From: CAZAMI01 sp964627805
GTDB lineage: Archaea; Thermoproteota; Thermoprotei_A; Sulfolobales; NBVN01
Assembly: GCA_964627805.1 (NCBI GenBank)
Contig: CAZVLA010000030.1
Location: 1-64,000 of the forward strand
Direction: 5' to 3'
Length of the DNA stretch: 64,000 bases
The translations under genes and the position numbers were made by a program. Shown here piece by piece: positions 34,555 to 41,705 of the stretch (position 1 is the stretch's first letter; each line of letters starts with the position of its first letter). The notes under the pieces are model-generated. The model did not search any database, was not told the origin of the DNA, and worked only from the letters and a program-made list of their open reading frames with translations.

Positions 34555-34620
34555 ACTCAGTAAACTTCGGGCTCATCACGGCTCTAAGTCAAGGTAGGGG
34601 GTGCCCCTCATCATCTAAGA
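34555..34620 (-). ncRNA. Candidate C/D box sRNA D, downstream of tRNA-Leu
   Basis: Minus strand: C box ATGATGA (34614-34608), C' box GTGATGA (34579-34573), D box CTGA (34560-34557), and a D'-like TTGA before C'. The D guide is 12 nt and the whole element spans 58 nt. It lies about 50 nt after the encoded CCA end of tRNA-Leu on the same strand, so co-transcription is possible. No target was found in the visible 23S rRNA beyond weak G-rich matches. Confidence 0.55.
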
Positions 34621-34664
34621 CCTTAGGTATCGACGCCAGTAATAAGCCTTATCAAGAACAAGAA

Positions 34665-34770
34665 TGGTGCGGGGGGTGGGATTTGAACCCACGCAGGCCT
34701 ACGCCATCGGGGCTCTTACCCCTAAAGGGTCCTAAGCCCGACCCCTTTGACCTGGCTCGGGCACCCCCGC
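34665..34770 (-). tRNA. tRNA-Leu (TAG) with 18-nt intron
   Basis: Minus strand: acceptor GCGGGGG/CCCCCGC, a long variable arm of class II type (GATGGCGTAGGCCTGC), T arm GTGGG-TTCAAAT-CCCAC and encoded CCA. The anticodon stem TCGGG/CCCGA closes around CTTAGGC once 34713-34730 is removed. The intron sits after position 37, the canonical archaeal site. Anticodon TAG. Confidence 0.93.
34713..34730 (-). other. tRNA-Leu intron (18 nt)
   Basis: The inserted bases lie between tRNA positions 37 and 38. Removal restores a 7-nt anticodon loop and 5-bp stem. Short exon/intron pairing around it is compatible with splicing endonuclease recognition. The boundary could slide by one or two bases. Confidence 0.8.
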
Positions 34771-34796
34771 ACCGTTAGGTGGTGTAAGTTAAGGAT

Positions 34797-34808
34797 TAAT
34801 AAGTTTTT
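34797..34808 (-). promoter_or_regulatory. TATA-like element of tRNA-Leu
   Basis: Minus strand AAAACTTATTAA, about 27-38 bp upstream of the tRNA 5' end. Confidence 0.4.
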
Positions 34809-34872
34809 AATCATAGTACTTAATGACTGTCCATGGAGGTATTACGGGCATCTCTAAATATGGTGATGGTAA

Positions 34873-35805
34873 ATGGGAATCTACGAGAGCGTGAGGAGGT
34901 GTCTGATTCCCTTAGAACGTGTGTTAGCAATAGATTATGGAGAAGCATCAAGTAAGTTAGTATCGTTCTTAAGTAGCAATAACAACGTGATAATTACTTA
35001 TGTAGGAAGTTACGTATCTCCAGCTAAATACGCGTTACTGACTCTAAGGTCAATAACTAAATTAAATGCTTACCTCTTCAGGCCTAATGAATTAATATAC
35101 TACGTCGTGCCCTACGATGAGGGTAGGGAGTTAGGTATTGTAGTATTCGCCTACCCAGATGGTTTATCCGACCTTAACATACTCATTGATCAAGTTAGGT
35201 TCACGGGTCATGACTACTTAATAATAATACCTGAGGACCTACCTAAGGTAATATCATATAAAGTACCGAGGGATAATGTAGTTAATCTTGAGTTAGGTAA
35301 GGAACTACTTAGGTACTGGATCCTAGCTACGCACTTACTAGTAGGTAATACGGCACCTAAATTGTGCTCTAGGGGAGGTATTAGGAGTGATAGGTTGCTA
35401 AGGGAGGTTAAGGACGTTACTTCAGTAATTAATGACTTGATAAGTCATTATGAGGAGGACCTAATAGCTATATCTAAATTCATACGTGAGCCCGTAATAG
35501 TAACTGCTACACCTACGATGTGGGGTGTTGCTGAGTACTTAGCGCTTAGTAATGACGTAAGATCCCTTAGATTACTGGTACCCACGGATCAAGTAGGTAA
35601 GTACGTATCACGCGTCAATAACGTCTTACTAATTAATACCGAGGTTGAGGAGTATTCATTGAGGGGAATAAGGGGTTTATCACTTACAGCAGCAACTACG
35701 GTTAAGGAACTTAAACTACGTACTGACCCACTAACAGCACCTATATATGGACTAGTACTTGCTAGAGTAATTGAGTACCTAGCTTCCGGGGGGTTACATG
35801 AGTGA
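34873..35805 (+). CDS. SIS-like sugar isomerase-fold protein (tentative)
   Basis: 310 residues, no firm family. The order of elements suggests two SIS-like lobes: VIITYVGSYVSPAKYALLTL then GIVVFAYPDGLSDLNILIDQVRFTGHDYLIII (about 37-117), and VIVTATPTMWGVAEYLALSN then LRLLVPTDQVGKYV (about 205-245), with a terminal helix (TAPIYGLVLARVIEYLA). The usual SIS glycine and serine positions are only partly kept. It is in an operon with the SDR gene (4-nt overlap), so both may act on one metabolite. Confidence 0.4.
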   Translation: MGIYESVRRCLIPLERVLAIDYGEASSKLVSFLSSNNNVIITYVGSYVSPAKYALLTLRSITKLNAYLFRPNELIYYVVPYDEGRELGIVVFAYPDGLSDLNILIDQVRFTGHDYLIIIPEDLPKVISYKVPRDNVVNLELGKELLRYWILATHLLVGNTAPKLCSRGGIRSDRLLREVKDVTSVINDLISHYEEDLIAISKFIREPVIVTATPTMWGVAEYLALSNDVRSLRLLVPTDQVGKYVSRVNNVLLINTEVEEYSLRGIRGLSLTAATTVKELKLRTDPLTAPIYGLVLARVIEYLASGGLHE

Positions 35806-36533
35806 TTAACGAGTTGGTGCTTGTCTTAGGTGCATCCAGTAAGGTGGGGAGGGAGTTAATTAAGGAATTAAGCGGAAGAGGATATAAGTTAATCCTTCAT
35901 TGCTTCAAACACTGTAGTGAGCTAAAGGATTTAATTAAGAGTAGTGAGTCCTTGAGGAGTGCTGTGGTGGGCGTGATTAAGTACGACTTTAGAGAATCAA
36001 GAACTGATGAGTTTATTAAGGAAGTACTTAACTACGTTAGATCAAGTAAATTAAGTGCAGTTATAGCCCTATCAGCTATATACGACGAAACACCAGAAAC
36101 AGAGTTAACGGATGAGTTAGTTAATGATATTTTTAAGGTAAACCTACTAACTTATATAGTAATGATCCCTAAATTAATTAACTTAGTTAAGGATGGTGGT
36201 GTCGTAATACTATTTTCAGATGCGATAGCATGTAAGGACAGGGACGTATATGTTGGGTTAAGACCGTCGATACCTTATATAATTAGTAAGGTAGGTGTCA
36301 TAGCTTTAGTTAAGTTCCTTTCCAAGAGAATTAAAGGGAGAAGAATAATCGCGGTAGCTCCATCATGGATAGAGACTAATGCGTTAAGTAATGAACTTAA
36401 GTTAATGGCTATTGAGAGCACACCTATAAGGAAGCTCGTGAAGCTTGAGGAGGTAGTGGAATTAATAATTAACTTAATTAAGGATATGAAAGGAGTCAGC
36501 GGTGTTGTGTTTGAATTATCTGGGGGTATATGA
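35802..36533 (+). CDS. Short-chain dehydrogenase/reductase
   Basis: 243 residues. The nucleotide-binding start is VLVLGASSKVGRELI, a variant of TGxxxGxG. ALSAIYD holds the catalytic Ser region and YIISK the Tyr/Lys pair (YxxxK). The C-terminal FELSGGI resembles the SDR end. Substrate unknown. It overlaps the SIS-like gene by 4 nt. Confidence 0.82.
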   Translation: MINELVLVLGASSKVGRELIKELSGRGYKLILHCFKHCSELKDLIKSSESLRSAVVGVIKYDFRESRTDEFIKEVLNYVRSSKLSAVIALSAIYDETPETELTDELVNDIFKVNLLTYIVMIPKLINLVKDGGVVILFSDAIACKDRDVYVGLRPSIPYIISKVGVIALVKFLSKRIKGRRIIAVAPSWIETNALSNELKLMAIESTPIRKLVKLEEVVELIINLIKDMKGVSGVVFELSGGI

Positions 36534-36539
36534 TGTTAT

Positions 36540-36600
36540 ATGATCAGCCGCGGGTTCTCAGATCATCAATCACCCCTTGTAAGCCTCATCACCGATTACT
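36540..36600 (-). ncRNA. Candidate C/D box sRNA E
   Basis: Minus strand: C box GTGATGA (36592-36586), C' TTGATGA (36569-36563) and D box CTGA (36547-36544), spanning 49 nt. The D guide contains GAACCCGCGG, complementary to a T-arm-like CCGCGGGTTC, so a tRNA target is conceivable. It lies in the 133-bp gap between the SDR gene and the phosphoesterase gene. Confidence 0.5.
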
Positions 36601-36666
36601 AATGAATTCGTGAGTAAAAGATTTTCCCCTAAACACCTAGATAATAAATGATAAGGTGGTTAATAC

Positions 36667-37413
36667 GTGGAAATAAGTGAGGGTTTAGAGATAGTAGCGG
36701 AATTACCAGTACTCTACTTAAGGAAGTACAAGGTACTGGTATTAGCTGATACACACATAGGCTTTGAGGAGGAGATGGCTGATAAGGGAATATTCATACC
36801 TAGGTTCCAATTAAGGAAATTACTTGATATATTATCTACAGTGCTTTCGTTAGTAGATGTGGAGGAGGTAGTAATTGCAGGTGATTTTAAGCACAGATTT
36901 AGTGGATTAGGTAAGATAGAACGTAAGGAATTAAGTATTGTGTTAGAGTACTTAATCAATAGAGTAGGTAAGGTAACTGTTGTTCGCGGAAACCATGACA
37001 ATTACCTACCAATACTTCAAAGGAGGTATAACTTCAAGTTAGTTAATGAGTATCTAATAGGTAATGATTACTTAATAATACACGGTCATAAGTTACCGCA
37101 GAGTAAGGGTGACTGGAAGTACTTAATAATGGGACATGAGCACCCAAGCATTAGCTTAAGGGATAGCCTAGGAACCATAGGTAAGTTTTCATGCTTCCTC
37201 ATAGGCCCACTAGGGGGGTCAAAAACATTAATCACGCTACCAGCTGTTGGTGCTTATCAGACGGGCTCAAAAGTAACCCTAGACAGAGATACTTACCTCT
37301 CTCCAGTCATTAAGGAATTAGTGAATATTGAGGAATTAAGGCCAGTAATAGTTGATGAAGATGCTGGCATACTAGAACTACCTAAGCTATCGGATCTTTG
37401 GGACATGCTATAG
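36667..37413 (+). CDS. Metallophosphoesterase (ICC-like)
   Basis: 248 residues. The metal-site motifs ADTHIGFE, AGDFKHR, GNHDN, IIHGHK and GHEHPS are complete, so it is probably active on a phosphodiester. It matches archaeal calcineurin-like phosphoesterases of uncertain substrate. It starts at GTG 36667 and stands alone between the SDR gene and tbp. Confidence 0.87.
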   Translation: MEISEGLEIVAELPVLYLRKYKVLVLADTHIGFEEEMADKGIFIPRFQLRKLLDILSTVLSLVDVEEVVIAGDFKHRFSGLGKIERKELSIVLEYLINRVGKVTVVRGNHDNYLPILQRRYNFKLVNEYLIGNDYLIIHGHKLPQSKGDWKYLIMGHEHPSISLRDSLGTIGKFSCFLIGPLGGSKTLITLPAVGAYQTGSKVTLDRDTYLSPVIKELVNIEELRPVIVDEDAGILELPKLSDLWDML

Positions 37414-37457
37414 CTATGTAGAGGGTTTAAGTACAGGCATTAACGCAGTCAGTACAG

Positions 37458-37465
37458 TTTATAAA
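37458..37465 (+). promoter_or_regulatory. TATA box of tbp
   Basis: TTTATAAA, a near-consensus archaeal TATA, about 40 bp upstream of TTG 37500. It predicts transcription starting around 37485-37490, inside the palindrome at 37474-37493. Confidence 0.6.
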
Positions 37466-37473
37466 GCATCACT

Positions 37474-37493
37474 CCCCCCTTTTTAAAGGGGGG
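37474..37493. promoter_or_regulatory. C6T3/A3G6 palindrome at the tbp start site
   Basis: CCCCCCTTT, TT, AAAGGGGGG: a 9-bp inverted repeat with a 2-base spacer, between the TATA box and the start codon. The right arm GGGGGG also serves as ribosome-binding purines 6 nt before TTG 37500. It may be an operator over the transcription start site. Confidence 0.5.
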
Positions 37494-37499
37494 TAGTAG

Positions 37500-38075
37500 T
37501 TGAAAATAAAACCCGTCATTAAGATTGAGAACATAGTTGCTACAGTCACCCTTGATCAGACCTTAGATCTAAACGCTATTGCTAGATCAGTACCTAATGT
37601 GGAGTATGATCCTGAGGAGTTCCCTGGGCTTATCCTAAGGCTTGAGAATCCTAAATTAACTGCGTTAGTGTTTAATTCAGGAAAGATGGTTGTTACTGGT
37701 GCTAAAAGTACTCAGACATTGATTAAGGGGTTTAAGAAGATAATAAGGTTGTTCGTGAGGCACGGAATAATAATCGTAGGTAAGCCTAAGATACAGATTC
37801 AGAATATTGTTGCTTCAGCTAACCTAGGTGTTGAGGTAGACTTAGAGAATGCGGCTTACCTACTACCTAATACTATGTACGAACCCGAGCAATTTCCGGG
37901 ATTGATACATAGAATGAACGACCCTAAGGTAGTACTACTAATATTCAGTAGTGGTAAGATGGTAATTACAGGTGCTAAGAGTGAGGAGGATGTTCAGAGA
38001 GCTGTTGAGAACATATACAAGGAGTTAGAGAAGCTGGGATGCATAAGAGAAGTACCGAGGCAGAGCTTCTGGTAG
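37500..38075 (+). CDS. tbp: TATA-box-binding protein
   Basis: 191 residues formed by two direct repeats of about 90 residues: IKIENIVATVTL, EFPGLILRLENPKLTALVFNSGKMVVTGAKS, then IQIQNIVASANL, QFPGLIHRMNDPKVVLLIFSSGKMVITGAKS. It recruits TFB and RNA polymerase to promoters. It starts at TTG 37500. The C-terminus ends with a short neutral tail rather than the acidic tail of some archaea. Confidence 0.97.
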   Translation: MKIKPVIKIENIVATVTLDQTLDLNAIARSVPNVEYDPEEFPGLILRLENPKLTALVFNSGKMVVTGAKSTQTLIKGFKKIIRLFVRHGIIIVGKPKIQIQNIVASANLGVEVDLENAAYLLPNTMYEPEQFPGLIHRMNDPKVVLLIFSSGKMVITGAKSEEDVQRAVENIYKELEKLGCIREVPRQSFW

Positions 38076-38137
38076 GGATGTAAGAGTATTTTAATTATAC
38101 AGTACACGTAAGCAATTAATCAAAATAAAAATGTTAT

Positions 38138-38202
38138 TTCTCAGTGTGAACCGTGTTCTTCATCCCCCCAAGTCTTAGGCTGCCCACTTCATCATCTACT
38201 TA
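38138..38202 (-). ncRNA. Candidate C/D box sRNA C, complementary to the 23S A-loop helix
   Basis: Minus strand: C box ATGATGA (38195-38189), C'-like GGATGAA (38165-38159) and D box CTGA (38144-38141), spanning 55 nt. Bases after the C box (GTGGGCAGCCT) pair with 23S 964-974 over 11 bp (two G-U), covering the A-loop helix with the U2552 equivalent (T968). The D' box is degenerate, so the exact methylated base is not fixed. It lies downstream of oppF on the same strand, in a 166-bp gap. Confidence 0.6.
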
Positions 38203-38241
38203 AAAACTGTTTAGTAGTGATTAATACTTTTTCTCAGTTAT

Positions 38242-39336
38242 TCATTTCCTTGAGTATAGCCAGCATGATACGTAGTGTCCTGGCTCTACCTCTACCATTG
38301 GTGGTTCCTCCTTCCTACACCTATCCATACACTCAGGACACCTAGGATGAAACCTACAACCAGGTGGTATATTCACTGCACTAGGTACTTCACCTTTAAT
38401 CATTAATTCTCTAAGCCTCAACCTATTAGATGGGTCAGGTTCGGGTATTGCAGCTATTAATGCTCTAGCGTATGGGTGATGTGGATTCGTAATTACTTTA
38501 TCAGTCTGCCCCATTTCAACTATCTTACCTAGGTACATGACAGCTATCCTATCGCATATTAACCTAGCAGTGGCTAAGTCGTGGGTTATGAAGAGGTACG
38601 TAATGCCTCTCTTCTCCCTTAAGTCAAGCATTAACTTAAGTATCTCAGCCCTAATTGACGCGTCAAGCATTGATACGGGCTCATCAGCAACTATGAACCT
38701 CGGGTTAAGCACTAATGCCCTAGCGATGCATACCCTCTGCCTCTGCCCACCCGACATCTGATGCGGGTACCTACCTAAGAAGTCCTCAGGAGGTACTAAC
38801 CTAACGTCCTCTAATGCCTTACTAATGATCTCTAACCTCTCCTCAGTGCTTTCACCTATCTTATGAACTATTAACGGCTCCTCAAGGGTAGACATAACAG
38901 TTAGTCTAGGGTCTAGTGATGCATAAGGATCTTGGAAGACTATCTGTAGTTCACGCCTAAGTATCTTATTGGCCCTCTTATTCCTGAATATATCGTTTAA
39001 CCTGAAGTAACCTCCCTTAACAGGCTCTATACCCATGTCAATGAATAACTTAGCATACTCCTCCCTAGGCCTGTAGTATATTTCACCAGTTGTTGGAGGT
39101 ATAAGCCCTATTAAGGTCCTACCAGTAGTCGTCTTACCACAGCCAGACTCGCCAACTAGGCAAAATATCTCCTTATCTTTAATACAGAATGAAACACCAT
39201 CGACAGCCTTAACATATATCCTACGCCTAAGTATCATATCAAGTAATCCTCTTCTTAACTCGAAGTACTTCCTCAAATCGTGAGTAGCCATTAATACGTT
39301 ATTCTTAAGAAGTGACTCAATATCTAGCTTCACCAT
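38242..39336 (-). CDS. oppF: Oligopeptide/dipeptide ABC transporter ATPase (OppF/DppF)
   Basis: About 364 residues. Walker A GESGCGKTTTG, signature MSGGQRQRV, Walker B FIVADEPVS, and the C-terminal Opp extension with GCRFHPRCPECMDRC. It energises import with OppD. The start at ATG 39336 is chosen because AAGGAGGT, which also encodes the end of OppD, lies 7 nt upstream; the frame extends to 39366. Its last 121 bp inside the gene are identical to the end of oppD. Confidence 0.93.
   Translation of the reverse strand: MVKLDIESLLKNNVLMATHDLRKYFELRRGLLDMILRRRIYVKAVDGVSFCIKDKEIFCLVGESGCGKTTTGRTLIGLIPPTTGEIYYRPREEYAKLFIDMGIEPVKGGYFRLNDIFRNKRANKILRRELQIVFQDPYASLDPRLTVMSTLEEPLIVHKIGESTEERLEIISKALEDVRLVPPEDFLGRYPHQMSGGQRQRVCIARALVLNPRFIVADEPVSMLDASIRAEILKLMLDLREKRGITYLFITHDLATARLICDRIAVMYLGKIVEMGQTDKVITNPHHPYARALIAAIPEPDPSNRLRLRELMIKGEVPSAVNIPPGCRFHPRCPECMDRCRKEEPPMVEVEPGHYVSCWLYSRK
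38247..38367. repeat. 121-bp perfect direct repeat, copy in oppF
   Basis: Identical, base for base, to 39347-39467, exactly 1100 bp away. It encodes the C-terminal 40 or so residues (CRFHPRCPECMDRCRKE, then EPGHYVSCWLYS). Third-codon positions are identical too, while sequence outside diverges at once. Confidence 0.95.
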
Positions 39337-39341
39337 CATTA

Positions 39342-40304
39342 TCACCTCCTTGAGTATAGCCAGCATGATACGTAGTGTCCTGGCTCTACCTCTACCATTG
39401 GTGGTTCCTCCTTCCTACACCTATCCATACACTCAGGACACCTAGGATGAAACCTACAACCAGGTGGCGGAGATATTAGGTCAGGTGGTTGCCCGGGTAT
39501 CCACGTCAACCTCTTCTCACCTCTCAACCTAGGTACACTACCTATTAATCCTGAAGTGTATGGATGCTTAGGATTCAAGAATATATCCTCCGCCCTCCCT
39601 AACTCAACTATCTTCCCAGCATACATGATAGCTACCTTATCAGCTATCTCAGCTATTATTGAGAGGTCATGTGATATCATTATTAGGGCCATCCCTAACT
39701 CCTTCTTAAGTCTCTTAAGTAAGTTCATTATTTGTGCTTGAACAACAACATCTAAAGCTGTCGTGGGCTCGTCGGCTATTAGTAACTTAGGATTCAGTGC
39801 TAGCGCCATAGCAATAACTACCCTCTGCTTCATACCACCACTTAACTCATGAGGATATGACTTAACCCTATTTCTATCAATACCCACTAATTCAAGTAAG
39901 TCGCCAGCCCTCTCCCAAGCCTTCTCTAAGGTATACGACCTATCATGCATTATTATGGCCTCAACGATCTGCTCACCAATGGTCCTAACAGGGTTTAAAG
40001 CATTCATAGCTCCCTGAAAAACCATGCTGACTTTCTTCCATCTGTAATTCCTCCTAACCTCATCCTCGCTCAACTTAGTAATATCAATACCTTCAAAGAC
40101 TATCCTACCACCAACGATCTTACCTGGTTCGGGAACTAGCCTTAATAACGAAAAACCCAAGGTTGACTTACCGCAACCAGATTCACCAGCAATTCCTAAG
40201 CTCTCTCCTTTCTCAACGCCGAAGGAGACACCATCAACAGCCTTTACAACGCCCTTACGTGTTTCGTAATATACTCTTAAATCCTCAACTTCAAGTAGGG
40301 CCAT
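39342..40304 (-). CDS. oppD: Oligopeptide/dipeptide ABC transporter ATPase (OppD/DppD)
   Basis: 320 residues. Walker A GESGCGKSTLG, signature LSGGMKQRV, Walker B LLIADEPTTALD, and the Opp-type C-terminal Cys segment. It is paired with OppF as the ATPase heterodimer of the importer whose binding protein and permeases are at 41706-47451 on the other strand. Its last codons double as the ribosome-binding site of oppF. Confidence 0.94.
   Translation of the reverse strand: MALLEVEDLRVYYETRKGVVKAVDGVSFGVEKGESLGIAGESGCGKSTLGFSLLRLVPEPGKIVGGRIVFEGIDITKLSEDEVRRNYRWKKVSMVFQGAMNALNPVRTIGEQIVEAIIMHDRSYTLEKAWERAGDLLELVGIDRNRVKSYPHELSGGMKQRVVIAMALALNPKLLIADEPTTALDVVVQAQIMNLLKRLKKELGMALIMISHDLSIIAEIADKVAIMYAGKIVELGRAEDIFLNPKHPYTSGLIGSVPRLRGEKRLTWIPGQPPDLISPPPGCRFHPRCPECMDRCRKEEPPMVEVEPGHYVSCWLYSRR
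39347..39467. repeat. 121-bp perfect direct repeat, copy in oppD
   Basis: The partner of 38247-38367. The two copies share every base, including synonymous sites, which points to recent gene conversion or duplication. Confidence 0.95.
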
Positions 40305-40342
40305 CCTCGCTTCACCAAACCCCGATAACTTTAGGGTAAGTC

Positions 40343-40354
40343 CTTTATATAAAG
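40343..40354 (-). promoter_or_regulatory. Palindromic TATA box of oppD-oppF
   Basis: CTTTATATAAAG, a perfect 12-bp palindrome 39 bp upstream of the oppD start. The predicted minus-strand start near 40320 leaves a leader of about 15 nt. Confidence 0.55.
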
Positions 40355-40456
40355 TTAAAGCATGCTAATGTTAGTGTATATATCGTATTGAATAGTTCTT
40401 AATCATAGCTTAATGATTTAAACCGTAATGAGTCAAGGTGCTTAATAGGAGATTAG

Positions 40457-40684
40457 TTACTTATTGACTTCTTTAAGTAGTAAATACTTAACCCTTAAGG
40501 TAAGCCCATAGAACATAATAACCATACTAGCCACTATTAATGAAAATGCGAGTATCATTAACCAAACAGATCTAACTTCGGAAGCTACGTAAGTGAGGAG
40601 TAAGGCAAATGCCGTTAAGAATAGGGAGGCTAACAAGAATCTCCTCTGCTTAATCCTAAGTATCCGAACTTCCTCCTCAGTCAT
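40457..40684 (-). CDS. Small membrane protein, two helices, unknown
   Basis: 75 residues. A basic N-terminus (RIKQRR) is followed by two hydrophobic helices (about 17-34, LLASLFLTAFALLLTYVA, and 41-62, VWLMILAFSLIVASMVIMFY) and a charged tail. It is not recognised as a family. It sits between the two arms of the peptide transporter cluster, which may be coincidental. Confidence 0.6.
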   Translation of the reverse strand: MTEEEVRILRIKQRRFLLASLFLTAFALLLTYVASEVRSVWLMILAFSLIVASMVIMFYGLTLRVKYLLLKEVNK

Positions 40685-40808
40685 TACGTACTATACCCTC
40701 TAATGACTTACAAGCGTAAGTATATAGGTATTTTACGTATCTTAAACCCTACAGAGGCTCTAACCTATTATAATCATTAGTAATAATTATGTCAGAGGAT
40801 GACAGGTT

Positions 40809-41624
40809 TTGCACGGTAGACATAGGAAGGATAAAGTACGTAGGAGCGGAAGTAGGGAAGCATCATTAAAGATAGCATCAGTTGCTATTCTAATAATGGC
40901 TCTATTTTTAACGATACTATGGGTAACGAATACACCATTAATTGAGCTTAACCCTCCATGCATCTTGAGCAGCAAAGTGAGCACACAATTTAGTGCGATA
41001 CTGAATTACGTTAAGTTTAATCCTGAGAGTAGATACTTAAGACTTAATGCCAAGTATGTCGCTTTTTACTTCATGATTAACGATAAGAAATACTACTTAG
41101 CGGCTATTCCTTTACTACCTAATAAGGAAGTAACGGTTAATAAAGGAGTATCAATTAACGCTGAGAACTTAAGTAAGTCTGTCTTCTTAGGACTCTACGA
41201 CAACGTATCTAAAATAACGTACCCTATAGGTAAGTTATACCACAATCCTCTACGGACAGTAATGTTACATACCTTCCTGTACGAGGCATTAATAACTGCA
41301 GGGTTCGAAAATACTTCATTGAATGTACGAGTAACTACTAGTACGCCATTAGTCATTAATATTAAGTTGATCATTGGTGAGGAGGCATTAGTGAAAACAT
41401 ATAGAGTAGGTGTTGGGACCCATAACATAAGTGTAAGGATGCCATTTAATAATTACTACGTAAGTGCGTATTATAACTTAGGAGTACTTACATTCACTAT
41501 TAATAAGGGTTCAGCAATGTTATTAATAGGTAATAACCTTTTATTGAAGCTACTGGTACTTGTTCTCTACGGCACTTCAGTACTTCTTTTACTGTTCTCA
41601 AGAAAATTAGTAAAAAGTAGATAA
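40809..41624 (+). CDS. Membrane-anchored protein with external domain, unknown
   Basis: 271 residues. A basic cytosolic N-terminus is followed by a membrane helix (about 21-39), an external strand-rich domain of about 200 residues with several N-x-S/T sites (NLSKS, NVSKI, NTSLN, NISVR), a second helix near 246-264 and a basic end. The topology suggests a surface protein glycosylated by AglB. No family recognised. It starts at TTG 40809 and precedes the binding-protein gene by about 80 bp. Confidence 0.55.
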   Translation: MHGRHRKDKVRRSGSREASLKIASVAILIMALFLTILWVTNTPLIELNPPCILSSKVSTQFSAILNYVKFNPESRYLRLNAKYVAFYFMINDKKYYLAAIPLLPNKEVTVNKGVSINAENLSKSVFLGLYDNVSKITYPIGKLYHNPLRTVMLHTFLYEALITAGFENTSLNVRVTTSTPLVINIKLIIGEEALVKTYRVGVGTHNISVRMPFNNYYVSAYYNLGVLTFTINKGSAMLLIGNNLLLKLLVLVLYGTSVLLLLFSRKLVKSR

Positions 41625-41705
41625 TGTATGAACTTACCTAGAAGAAATATTTCTTTAATAAGCCACTCCTAAAGCCTTATTAAGTGAGTTTATGCGTTAT
41701 AGTAT

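Noticed and set aside
34502..34579. N-terminal extension of the cysteine-rich protein as a membrane helix.
   Set aside because: The extension overlaps a good TATA box and the C/D box candidate, so the shorter leaderless-like start is better supported.
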